This document shows positions 1 to 11,527 of a stretch of DNA of 55,417 bases, piece after piece. The notes beneath the pieces are model-generated. The model did not search any database, was not told the origin of the DNA, and saw nothing but the letters and a program-made list of their open reading frames with translations. Positions within the stretch are counted from its first letter, which is position 1, and each line of letters opens with the position of its first letter. The position numbers and the translations under genes are program-made. This DNA is from DASRZM01 sp035686365 (GTDB lineage: Bacteria > Pseudomonadota > Gammaproteobacteria > Xanthomonadales > Xanthomonadaceae): NCBI GenBank assembly GCA_035686365.1, contig DASRZM010000057.1:1-55417 (forward strand), given 5' to 3'.

Positions 1-159
1 TGTCGCTCCCTTGGCGGCAGTGTCTTCCGCCCATTTGTACAGCTGCTTGCGGGTCACGCCCAGCTCGCGGGCAAGCACCACGACCGACTTGCCCGACTCA
101 CGCAGCTGTCGGACCGCCTCCCGCTTGAACTCCGCTGAAAACCGTTGTCGCTTCAACAT
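1..159 (-). CDS. IS3-family transposase OrfA, N-terminal fragment
   Basis: The minus-strand frame starts with ATG at 159 and runs off the window at position 1 (53 codons, no stop). It begins MLKRQRFSAEFKREAVRQL and continues into a helix-turn-helix ending LGVTRKQLYKWAED. This is the HTH_Tnp_1 (PF01527) pattern of IS3-family OrfA, which binds the IS ends. In this family a frameshift normally fuses OrfA to the OrfB DDE integrase; that part is not visible. The coding frame is intact as far as it can be seen, so the element may be complete. Identification rests on the HTH motif alone. Confidence 0.75.
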   Translation of the reverse strand, partial: MLKRQRFSAEFKREAVRQLRESGKSVVVLARELGVTRKQLYKWAEDTAAKGAT

Positions 160-221
160 CGGACACCTCGCTAGGGGGATTGTCCCCCTTCATGGGTGTC
201 CGAGAAACCGGGGGTGGCCCA
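1..221 (-). mobile_element. End of an IS3-family insertion sequence, cut by the window edge
   Basis: The 5' part of a transposase orfA (starting at 159, reading left) is preceded by about 60 bp of non-coding DNA. Read on the minus strand from 221, this begins TGGGCCACCCCCGG, a TG start of the kind that ends IS3-family elements. I place the IS boundary near 221 by inference. The other end, orfB and any target duplication lie outside the window. The element sits only about 160 bp upstream of the secA start, just upstream of the likely secA promoter. Confidence 0.6.
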
Positions 222-255
222 CCCCGTCCCCTTTTTCCCCATTCGAGCGGCTTGA

Positions 256-314
256 TTCGCCCGGAACCGGGCCCCACGTTACAATGACCTGCTGGCCGCC
301 ACAGGCGGCCTTTT
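256..314 (+). promoter_or_regulatory. Putative secA promoter and leader hairpin
   Basis: A good -10 (TACAAT, 280-285) lies 98 bases before the secA start, with only a weak -35 (TTCGCC, 256-261, 18-bp spacer). Just downstream is a perfect 7-bp hairpin, GGCCGCC-ACA-GGCGGCC (294-310), followed by TTTT. The hairpin could terminate transcription entering from the IS side or act as an attenuator at the start of the secA transcript. The sequence does not separate these. Confidence 0.35.
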
Positions 315-382
315 CGCTTCGCCGCACGGCCGCCGCTTGCCGGATCCGGCCTCCGGCAAACCTCCGGAACGATACCCCGCCC

Positions 383-3124
<2,742 letters not shown>

Positions 3125-3153
3125 GCGCAGCGGGCCGCAACGGCGCAGCAAAC

Positions 3154-3356
3154 CGATCGCGGCCATGGGCCGCTCCCACACCGCGCCGCCCTGCCTCGAG
3201 GTGGCGTGCGGCATTGTGGGAGCGGGCCATGCCCGCGAATCATCGAGGCCCGGGCGCGGCGCCATTCCCGTCGCGGCCATGGGCCGCGCCCAAACCGCGC
3301 CGCCCTGCCTCGAGGTGGCGTGGGACATTGTGGGAGCGGGCCATGCCCGCGATCAC
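3154..3356. repeat. Tandem pair of REP doublets between secA and the Nudix gene
   Basis: Two copies of one roughly 90-bp unit lie head to tail (about 3154-3241 and 3268-3356). Each unit has an inverted REP (GCGGCCATGGGCCGC then CTCCCAC or CGCCCAA), a spacer containing CCTGCCTCGAGGTGGCGTG, and a direct REP (GTGGGAGCGGGCCATGCCCG). This is the layout of a bacterial interspersed mosaic element and fills nearly the whole gap. It may fold as paired hairpins that separate secA from downstream expression. Confidence 0.85.
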
Positions 3357-3381
3357 CATGCCTGATCGCCCCGCCTGAGCG

Positions 3382-4359
3382 ATGAGCGCTAAGACGCCCA
3401 TCCACGTCGTCGCCGCCGTCATCGAGGACGCGCGCGGCCGCATCCTGCTCACCCGCCGCACCCGCGTCCGCGACCTGGCCGGCCTGTGGGAGTTTCCCGG
3501 CGGCAAGGTGGATCCCGGTGAAGCGCCCGAACACGCGCTCGCCCGCGAGCTGCACGAGGAGCTGGGCATCGAGTTCAGCAGCTGCGAGCCCCTGATCCGC
3601 GTCCCGCACGCCTACGACCACAAGCGCATCGTGCTGGACGTCTACCGCGTCACCGGCGTGAGGGGCGTGCCGCGCAGCCGCGAGCGCCAGGCCCTGGCCT
3701 GGTCACCGCCGCACCGGCTGTCGCGCTACCCGATGCCCGGAGCCGACCGGCCGGTGGTCGCGGCACTGTGCCTGCCGGCGCACTACGCGATCACGGCCGA
3801 GCCTGACCGGGACGATCCCGACGCCTGGCTCACCGACGTCGCCGCGTGCGCAGACGCACTCGCTGGCGGCGACGTGCTGCTGCAACTGCGCATCAAGTCG
3901 CTGCCGGACGCGGAGCGGCGGCGCCTGATCGAGGCCGCCGTGGAGACGCAGGCACCGCATCGCGAACTCATCCTGATCAACGCCGACGTTTCCCTCGCGC
4001 AGCGGCTGCGCTGCGGCGTGCACCTGACCGCCGCGCAGCTGGCCGCGGCCCAAGGGCGTCCGCTGCCGGCCACGCGCCTGGTGGCGGCGGCTTGCCACGA
4101 CGCGAACGAGCTGGCCACGGCCGAAGCCTTGCGGCTGGACTTCGCTGTGCTCTCACCGGTGGCCGCTACGCCCTCGCACCCCGATGCGCCAGTGCTCGGC
4201 TGGACCGGCTTCGCCGCCGCGCGCGAGCGCACCACGCTGCCGGTCTACGCCCTCGGTGGCCTCACGCGGGCACAGCTGCCCGAGGCCCGCCAGCACGGCG
4301 CCCAGGGCATCGCCGGCATCCGCGGCTTTGCTCCCCGCTCCCTCCGGGAGAAGGGCTGA
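3382..4359 (+). CDS. Nudix hydrolase fused to a ThiE-like (thiamine phosphate synthase-like) domain
   Basis: This is a two-domain protein of 325 residues. Residues 1-135 are a MutT-like Nudix domain with a complete Nudix box at 41-63 (G-x5-E47-x7-R55-E-x2-E59-E60-x-G62). This box binds Mg and hydrolyses nucleoside diphosphate derivatives; MutT clears 8-oxo-dGTP. Residues about 140-315 resemble the ThiE/TenI barrel, with QLRIKSL, LILINADVSLA, VLSPVAATPSHP and ALGGL. In true ThiE the second motif is usually IIND; here it reads INAD, so the barrel may bind ligand without making thiamine phosphate. The fusion is widespread downstream of secA in this lineage. It probably sanitises the nucleotide pool; the role of the barrel is unknown. 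Confidence 0.9.
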   Translation: MSAKTPIHVVAAVIEDARGRILLTRRTRVRDLAGLWEFPGGKVDPGEAPEHALARELHEELGIEFSSCEPLIRVPHAYDHKRIVLDVYRVTGVRGVPRSRERQALAWSPPHRLSRYPMPGADRPVVAALCLPAHYAITAEPDRDDPDAWLTDVAACADALAGGDVLLQLRIKSLPDAERRRLIEAAVETQAPHRELILINADVSLAQRLRCGVHLTAAQLAAAQGRPLPATRLVAAACHDANELATAEALRLDFAVLSPVAATPSHPDAPVLGWTGFAAARERTTLPVYALGGLTRAQLPEARQHGAQGIAGIRGFAPRSLREKG

Positions 4360-4366
4360 CGCGCCT

Positions 4367-4399
4367 TGCTCCCCTCTCCCGAGGGGGAGAGGGGCTTTG
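4367..4399. terminator. Bidirectional terminator between convergent genes
   Basis: CCCCTCTCCC-GAG-GGGGAGAGGGG followed by CTTTG forms a strong hairpin in the 45-bp gap between the convergent Nudix and coaE genes. Related CTCTCCC hairpins occur at 19485-19546 and near 24771-24795, so this may be a recurrent intergenic element. Confidence 0.65.
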
Positions 4400-4404
4400 G
4401 TGGC

Positions 4405-5022
4405 CTACGCGCCTGCAGGGGCGTTCCGGGCCGCCAGGGCGAGGTAGCGCGCGTGCAGCGTCGCCACCGCGCGGTCCAGGTCCGCGAGCGTGCCCTCGTT
4501 GACGATGACATCGTCGCTGATCGCCAGCCGCGCCTCGCGGGTGGCCTGTGCCGAAACCATGCGCTCGGCCAGCGCACGGTCGACGCCGTCGCGGGCCAGC
4601 AGCCGGGTGATCTGGGTCGCCGGCTCCACGTCCACGCACAGCACCCGGTCGACCCAGCCGTAGTCGCTGTCGGTCTCGGCCAGCAGCGGAATGGCCAGGA
4701 TCACGTAAGGGCCGGGCGCCGTGGCGGCGCCCTCGCGCAGGGCATCGTGCACGTACGGGTGCACGATCGCCTCCAGCGCACGCCGTTCGGCATCGTCTGC
4801 GAACACGCGCCGCCGCATCGCCGCACGGTCGAGGCTGCCGTCCTGGAGCACGACTCCGGACCCGAACCGCGCCACCACCGCCGGCAGTGCCGGCGCACCC
4901 GGCTGCAGCACCGCCCGCGCAATCCGGTCGGCGTCGATCACGCGCACGCCGTGTGCCTGGAAGCGCCCGGTCACCGCCGACTTCCCCGACGCCACCCCAC
5001 CGGTCACCACAACGCAGAACAC
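4405..5022 (-). CDS. coaE: Dephospho-CoA kinase
   Basis: CoaE phosphorylates the ribose of dephospho-CoA in the last step of coenzyme A synthesis. I start it at the GTG at 5022, giving 205 residues, the normal family size. The P-loop GGVASGKS then falls at 8-15, preceded by the hydrophobic strand FCVVVT. GGTGGGG upstream can serve as ribosome binding site. The open frame continues upstream, but that extension would translate a REP sequence (5034-5059) and is unlikely to be coding. Further family motifs are DADRIARAV and the lid segment. It lies downstream of pilD on the same strand, the usual pilBCD-coaE arrangement. Confidence 0.95.
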   Translation of the reverse strand: MFCVVVTGGVASGKSAVTGRFQAHGVRVIDADRIARAVLQPGAPALPAVVARFGSGVVLQDGSLDRAAMRRRVFADDAERRALEAIVHPYVHDALREGAATAPGPYVILAIPLLAETDSDYGWVDRVLCVDVEPATQITRLLARDGVDRALAERMVSAQATREARLAISDDVIVNEGTLADLDRAVATLHARYLALAARNAPAGA

Positions 5023-5033
5023 AGCCCCACCCT

Positions 5034-5059
5034 GTAGGAGCCGCCGTCGGCGGCGATCC
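5034..5059 (+). repeat. Single REP between pilD and coaE
   Basis: GTAGGAGCCGCCGTCGGCGG then CGATCC: a GTAG-headed palindrome with stem GCCGCC/GGCGGC. It occupies most of the gap between the pilD stop and the coaE GTG. Confidence 0.8.
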
Positions 5060-5095
5060 ACCCTGCCCACCGGCTCGTCGTCCACCCCCACCATC

Positions 5096-5965
5096 TCAAC
5101 CCAGCCCACTGACCCGCAGGTACCCACCCAGCAGGTCCGGCGCAAACACCAGCTGCACCCAGCCGGCGCCGGCGAGGAACGGACCGAACGGGATCGGCGT
5201 GGCCCGGTCACGTCCGCGCAGGGCCAGCCAGGTGCCGCCGACCACCGCGCCGATCAGCGAGGACATCAGCAGCACCGGCAGGATCGCCTGCCAGCCGCAC
5301 CAGGCGCCGATCGCGGCCAGCAGCTTGAAATCGCCGTAGCCCATGCCCTCCTTGCCGGTGAGCAGCTTGAACAGCCAGTACACCGACCACAGGCTCAGGT
5401 AGCCGACCACGGCGCCGACGATCGCCGTCTCCGGTGGCTGCAGCCAGCCCAATGCGGCCAACAGCAGTCCCAGCCACAGCAGCGGCAGCGTCATGCCGTC
5501 GGGCAGCAGCGTGGTGCGCAGGTCGATGCCGGACATGCCGATCAGGAAGGCGGTGAACACCAGCGCCGCGATCCCCTCCACGCCGATGCCCAGGCGCCAG
5601 ACCACGACCACGAACGTCAACCCGGTCAGCAGCTCGATGATCGGGTACTGCCACGAGATCGCGACCCCGCAGCCGCGGCAGCGCCCACGCAGCAGCGCGA
5701 AGCTCAGCAACGGCACGTTCTCCCACCAGGCCAGCTTGTGGCCGCACCGGGGACAGTGCGAGCGCTCCATCACGACGCCCGGAGGCTTCGGCTCGGCCGG
5801 CTCGGCCGGCAGCCCCAGCAGGTCCCGGCTGTCCGCCTTCCAGCGCCATTCCATCCATGCCGGCAGGCGCAGGATCACGACGTTGAGGAAGCTGCCGATG
5901 AGCAGGCCAAACAAAAAGGCGCTGGTGAGGACCAGCGCCCCGGATGCAAAAAAGGCTTCCAACAC
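5096..5965 (-). CDS. pilD: PilD, prepilin leader peptidase and N-methyltransferase
   Basis: This inner-membrane aspartic protease cleaves the leader of type IV prepilins and methylates the new N terminus. From the GTG at 5965 the protein has 289 residues, typical for the family. The cytoplasmic zinc cysteines form two pairs (Cys71-x2-Cys74 and Cys96-x2-Cys99). Catalytic aspartates are Asp148 (SGIDLR) and Asp212 in the GYGD motif (209-212). About eight hydrophobic segments are visible. It follows the pilC stop by 13 bp; a TTG one codon after the GTG is another possible start. PilA in this window is an obvious substrate. Confidence 0.96.
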   Translation of the reverse strand: MLEAFFASGALVLTSAFLFGLLIGSFLNVVILRLPAWMEWRWKADSRDLLGLPAEPAEPKPPGVVMERSHCPRCGHKLAWWENVPLLSFALLRGRCRGCGVAISWQYPIIELLTGLTFVVVVWRLGIGVEGIAALVFTAFLIGMSGIDLRTTLLPDGMTLPLLWLGLLLAALGWLQPPETAIVGAVVGYLSLWSVYWLFKLLTGKEGMGYGDFKLLAAIGAWCGWQAILPVLLMSSLIGAVVGGTWLALRGRDRATPIPFGPFLAGAGWVQLVFAPDLLGGYLRVSGLG

Positions 5966-5978
5966 GCGGTCGCGGTCC

Positions 5979-7244
5979 TCAGATCGTCGCTGCGATCTTG
6001 AACACCGGCAGGTACATGCCCACGACCATTGCACCGACCACGATGCCGATGAAAACCATGATGAAAGGCTCGATCAGGCTGGCAAGCGCATCGACGGCGT
6101 TGTTGACTTCCTCCTCGTAGAACTCGGCCACCTTGAACAGCATGGTATCGAGTGCGCCCGCCTCCTCGCCGATGGCGGTCATCTGCACAACCATGTGCGG
6201 AAACACGCCGACCTGGCGCATGGCGATGTTGACCTGGTAGCCCACCGCGACGTCCTCGCGGATGCGGCGCACGGCCTTCTCGTAGACGGTATTGCCGGTG
6301 GCGCCGGCGACCGTTTCGAGTGCGTCCACGAGCGGGACGCCGGCCTTGAAGGTGGTGGCCAGCGTACGCGCAAAACGCGCGATCGAGGCATTGTGCATGA
6401 TCTGGCCCACGACTGGCAGCTTCAGGATCAGACGGTCCAGGAAGTGGGCGAAGGCCAGGGAGCGCTTCTTGAAAAAGATGAACGAGAAGATCGCGCCTAT
6501 GGCCACGAACAGCACCAGCCACCAGTACGCAACCATGAAGTCCGAGGCTGCGATGATCATCTTGGTGAACGCCGGCAGGTCGGCGCCGAAGGTCTTGAAG
6601 ATGTTCTCGAACTGCGGAACCACGAACACCAGCAGGATGGCACTGACCAGGATGGCCACGACGATCACGACGGCCGGATAGAACAGCGCCTTCTTGATCT
6701 TCCCCTTCAGCGATTCGATGTTCTCCTTGTACGAGGCGACCGTGTCGAGCACGGTATCGAGCACGCCCGCGCTCTCGCCTGCACGCACCAGGTTCTGGTA
6801 CAGCTCGTCGAACTGGACCGGGTGCTTGCTGATCGCCTCGTGCAGCGAGGAACCGCCCTCGATGTCGGCACGGATCGAATCCAGCATCGCCTTCATGCGC
6901 GGATTCTTCTGGCCGCCGGAGATGATCTCGAACGACTGCACCATCGGCACGCCGGCGTGCATCATCGTCGCCAGCTGCCGGGTGAAGATGGCGATGTCGC
7001 GCGGCGAAATCCGCTGGCCGGCCTTGCCGAACAGCGGCTTGGGCTTGGCCTTGACCGTGGTGGGCGTGATGCCCATCTTGCGCAGCTCGGCCTTGAGCAG
7101 GTTGGCGTTCTTGGCGAGCTGCTCGCCTTTCATCTTCACGCCGCGCTTGTCGGTGCCTACCCAGACGAAGGGCTGCATCGGATTGGGATTGCGCGCGGCG
7201 GCGCTGCGGGCAGCTGCCCGGGTTGCGGTACGCGATGCGGCCAT
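5979..7244 (-). CDS. pilC: PilC, type IV pilus inner-membrane platform protein
   Basis: PilC is the polytopic base on which the PilB ATPase turns to add pilins to the fibre. The protein has 421 residues with two T2SSF domains. Each is a cytoplasmic helical bundle (about 85-205 and 290-400) followed by a membrane segment; clear examples are ALFYPAVVIVVAILVSAILL near 205-225 and a C-terminal one near 395-415. The start MAASRTATRAAARSAAARNP is a basic leader before the conserved PFVWVGTDKRG. The gene begins 4 bp after the pilB stop, so the two are co-transcribed and probably translationally linked. Confidence 0.96.
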   Translation of the reverse strand: MAASRTATRAAARSAAARNPNPMQPFVWVGTDKRGVKMKGEQLAKNANLLKAELRKMGITPTTVKAKPKPLFGKAGQRISPRDIAIFTRQLATMMHAGVPMVQSFEIISGGQKNPRMKAMLDSIRADIEGGSSLHEAISKHPVQFDELYQNLVRAGESAGVLDTVLDTVASYKENIESLKGKIKKALFYPAVVIVVAILVSAILLVFVVPQFENIFKTFGADLPAFTKMIIAASDFMVAYWWLVLFVAIGAIFSFIFFKKRSLAFAHFLDRLILKLPVVGQIMHNASIARFARTLATTFKAGVPLVDALETVAGATGNTVYEKAVRRIREDVAVGYQVNIAMRQVGVFPHMVVQMTAIGEEAGALDTMLFKVAEFYEEEVNNAVDALASLIEPFIMVFIGIVVGAMVVGMYLPVFKIAATI

Positions 7245-7248
7245 GGCT

Positions 7249-8970
<1,722 letters not shown>

Positions 8971-9037
8971 TCCCCGACTATGCTTGCTTCGCCTATCGGC
9001 TCCGGCACTTTACCGCAAAGAGCTCAGGTGGTGCATC

Positions 9038-9985
9038 ATGTTGCCTGGAGCCCAGCCCGCACTCCGTGACCGGGATCGCATGTCCGAAAAATATTCCGAC
9101 AATGCAACGGGTTACGGTGCCGGGCTGACGGTCGTCCTGCCGGCGCGCAACGAGTCCCAGGGGCTGCGCACAGTGCTGCCTGTGCTGCGCAGGACCTTGC
9201 CGCAGGCCCAGATCATCGTCTCGGACGATGGCTCCGTGGACGAGACCGCGCAGGTCGCCCGCGAGTTCGGCGCCGAGCTGGTCGTCGCCCCGGCGTCGAT
9301 GGGCAACGGGGCGGCCGTCAAACGCGGCGCGCGCGCGGCCAGTGGCCGGGTCATCGTGTTCATGGACGCCGACGCGCAGCACGACCCGACGCAGATCCCA
9401 GCGATGCTCCGCAAGCTGGAGGAGGGCTACGACATGGTCGTGGGCGCACGCAGCCGCGACGGCCAGGCCAACCGGGCCCGCGGCCTGGCCAATGCCTTCT
9501 ACAACCGCCTGGCAAGCTGGGTGACCGGCTGCGAGGTCGCCGACCTGACCTCGGGCTTCCGTGTCGTCCGGACCGAGCGCTTCCGCGAGTTCCTGCATCT
9601 GCTGCCGAACGGCTTCTCCTATCCGACCACGATCACCATGGCATTCCTGCGCAGCGCCTACCCGACCGCCTTCGTGCCGGTCCCGGTGGCGCGCCGGATC
9701 GGCCGCAGCCACCTGCGGCCGCTGCGCGACGGGGTCCGTTTCCTGCTGATCATCTTCAAGGTCGCCACCCTGTACTCGCCGCTGAAGCTGTTCGTGCCGG
9801 TCAGCGCGGGCTTCTTCCTGACCGGTGCGGGCTACTACGCGTACACCTACCTGTCGCAGGGCCGGTTCACGAACATGAGCGCGCTGCTGTTCAGCGCCGC
9901 GGTGATCGTGTTCCTGATCGGCCTGATCTCCGAGCAGATCACGTCGCTGACCTACCTGGCTTCGGCCACGCGGTCGCGCGATTGA
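9038..9985 (+). CDS. GT2 family glycosyltransferase, polyprenyl-phosphate-sugar synthase-like
   Basis: This is a GT-A fold enzyme with C-terminal membrane helices, resembling DPM1/GtrB-type enzymes that put a sugar from an NDP-sugar onto undecaprenyl phosphate. Motifs are LTVVLPARNE, IVSDDGSVDET and the metal-binding FMDADAQHD; SYPTTITMAF and VARRIGRS lie toward the end of the domain. Two hydrophobic helices follow. I prefer the ATG at 9038 because AGGTGG lies 6 bases upstream; an in-frame ATG at 9080 (MSEKYS) is also possible. The stop overlaps the start of the next gene (TTGA). Location beside the pilin locus suggests it supplies the donor lipid for pilin glycosylation (inference). Confidence 0.85.
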   Translation: MLPGAQPALRDRDRMSEKYSDNATGYGAGLTVVLPARNESQGLRTVLPVLRRTLPQAQIIVSDDGSVDETAQVAREFGAELVVAPASMGNGAAVKRGARAASGRVIVFMDADAQHDPTQIPAMLRKLEEGYDMVVGARSRDGQANRARGLANAFYNRLASWVTGCEVADLTSGFRVVRTERFREFLHLLPNGFSYPTTITMAFLRSAYPTAFVPVPVARRIGRSHLRPLRDGVRFLLIIFKVATLYSPLKLFVPVSAGFFLTGAGYYAYTYLSQGRFTNMSALLFSAAVIVFLIGLISEQITSLTYLASATRSRD

Positions 9986-10896
9986 GCCCCGACGCCAAGT
10001 CCAGCGTCACGCCCGTGCGCCGGTGGCTCCCCACCCTGGCATTGTGGGTCGGGATCGCCGCCGCGGTGGCAACGCTGATCGTGTACCGCGCCGAACTCCA
10101 CGAGGCCAGCGCCGCAGTGTCCGCCCTGCAATGGGTGCTTGCGCTTGCCCTGCTGCTGGCCCGCTGGCTGCTGCTGGTGGCGTCCTGGCACTGGCTGTTG
10201 CGCGGGTTCGCGCCCGGGGCAGGGGGATGGCGGGCGTCGCTGCGCCAGACCGGTTACCTGCTGGCCGGCAAGTACGTGCCCGGCAAGGTCTTCGGGATCC
10301 TCGCGCGCGGGGTGGACTCGGCCGCGGCCGGCCACGTGCGCCAGGCATGGACCGCGAGCGTGCTCGACCAGATCCTGACCTTCGCTGCGGCGGTGCTGGT
10401 CGGGCTCGTGCTGTGGGCTTCGGCAGCGAGCGGCCAGGCGCGGTGGCTGCTGGCACTGCCGCTGGTCATCCCGGTCCTGGTGCTGTCGATCCCGCTGGCG
10501 CTGGGGGCCGCCCGGCGCCTGGCCGGGCTGATGCCGCGGGCGACACGCTGGCTGACGCCGGCGGTTGCCGCCCCGGGTGCCCGGCGCAATCTGCTCGCCG
10601 CCGCCGGCTGCCAGGTCGCGCAGACCTTACTCGTCGCACTGCTGATCATGGTGCTGGCGCCGCACGATCGCATCGGGCTTGCCGGGGCGTACCTGGTGAG
10701 CCTGGCCGGGGGCATGGCCCTGCTCGTGCTGCCCGGCGGGATCGGCGCGCGCGAAGGCCTGTTCGTGTCGATCGCCGCCGGCACGCTGGGCACGACGGCG
10801 GCCGTGCTGCTGGCGGCCCTGCTGCGACTGCTGCTGACGCTGGGCGACCTGATCGCCGGGCTGGTCGCGATGTGGCCGCGAATAGTCCGGGACTAG
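9982..10896 (+). CDS. Flippase-fold membrane protein (LPG synthase TM-like, UPF0104 family)
   Basis: This 304-residue protein has about eight hydrophobic segments and the family-like motifs LLAGKYVPGKV and LPGGIGAREG. The domain is the transmembrane part of lysyl-phosphatidylglycerol synthase, often annotated as flippase-like. No catalytic C-terminal domain is present. It starts with TTG inside the stop codon of the GT2 gene (TTGA overlap), so the two are translationally coupled. In other systems such proteins sit beside polyprenyl-sugar enzymes. A role in moving the lipid-linked sugar is therefore plausible but unproven. It ends 7 bp from a convergent gene; both stops lie in a repeated ACTAGCGCG. 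Confidence 0.8.
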   Translation: MSPDAKSSVTPVRRWLPTLALWVGIAAAVATLIVYRAELHEASAAVSALQWVLALALLLARWLLLVASWHWLLRGFAPGAGGWRASLRQTGYLLAGKYVPGKVFGILARGVDSAAAGHVRQAWTASVLDQILTFAAAVLVGLVLWASAASGQARWLLALPLVIPVLVLSIPLALGAARRLAGLMPRATRWLTPAVAAPGARRNLLAAAGCQVAQTLLVALLIMVLAPHDRIGLAGAYLVSLAGGMALLVLPGGIGAREGLFVSIAAGTLGTTAAVLLAALLRLLLTLGDLIAGLVAMWPRIVRD

Positions 10897-10903
10897 CGCG
10901 ACA

Positions 10904-11527
10904 CTAGCGCGGCCGCAACAGCAGCATCGTCCAGGGAACCGGCGTCCGGACGGCCTCGACCTCGAACAGCCCGGAGACCTCGCCGATCAGCGCCCGCGTC
11001 GACCAGTGGCGGACATGGCCGGGGGTATTGCCCAGATCCCGCCAGTACTTGCCGCGGCACAGGTTCAGTGCGCGCCACAGCGGCTCGCGCGGCGTCGAGA
11101 CGATCACGCGCCCGCGGCTGATGCGATGCAGTTCGCGCAGGCACGCGTGCGGGTCGTGCAGGTGTTCGAGCACCTCCAGCAGCAGCACCAGGTCGAAGCT
11201 GCGGTCCGGATGCGGGGCGGCGTAGATCGACGCCTGCGTGACCGCAACGGCGGGGTTGCGCGCCTGCGCCGCGCTGGCATGGGCGGACTCGATCTCGCAG
11301 GCGAGCAGATCGGTCGCGTCGGGCAGCATCGCCCGGATCCGCTGCGTCGAGTAGCCGGCGCCGCAGCCGGCCTCCAGGACCCGGGCTCCGGCGGGTACGC
11401 GCGCCGCCCGCACCAGGTCGCCGACGGCGGTGAAGAAGCGATCGACCAGCCAGCGGCCCGCGCGGCCGCTGTCGGTGTACTTGCCGGTGAATTCGCCGCT
11501 CAACTCTCCGCGCAACTCGCCGCTCAT
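10904..11527 (-). CDS. Class I SAM-dependent methyltransferase
   Basis: This 207-residue soluble protein has the Rossmann SAM-binding motif VLEAGCGAGYSTQ (about 50-62). An acidic post-motif (ACEIESAH) and the motif-II-like SFDLVLLLEVLEHLHDP follow. This is the Methyltransf_11/23 type, whose small-molecule or sugar substrates cannot be told from sequence. The ATG overlaps the stop of the upstream GT-C gene by 4 bases (ATGA), so the two are co-translated. Position downstream of pilA and a pilin-type glycosyltransferase suggests methylation of a pilin glycan or its precursor (inference). The N terminus has a short repeated SGELRGELSGEFTG. Confidence 0.85.
   Translation of the reverse strand: MSGELRGELSGEFTGKYTDSGRAGRWLVDRFFTAVGDLVRAARVPAGARVLEAGCGAGYSTQRIRAMLPDATDLLACEIESAHASAAQARNPAVAVTQASIYAAPHPDRSFDLVLLLEVLEHLHDPHACLRELHRISRGRVIVSTPREPLWRALNLCRGKYWRDLGNTPGHVRHWSTRALIGEVSGLFEVEAVRTPVPWTMLLLRPR

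Noticed and set aside
252..285. TTGATT as the -35 of secA
   Set aside because: The spacer to TACAAT would be 22 bp, too long for sigma-70; the weaker TTCGCC at 18 bp was listed instead.
11..382. N-terminal extension of SecA by 124 residues
   Set aside because: It would translate the antisense of the IS orfA and the promoter region; the conserved SecA N terminus starts at 383.
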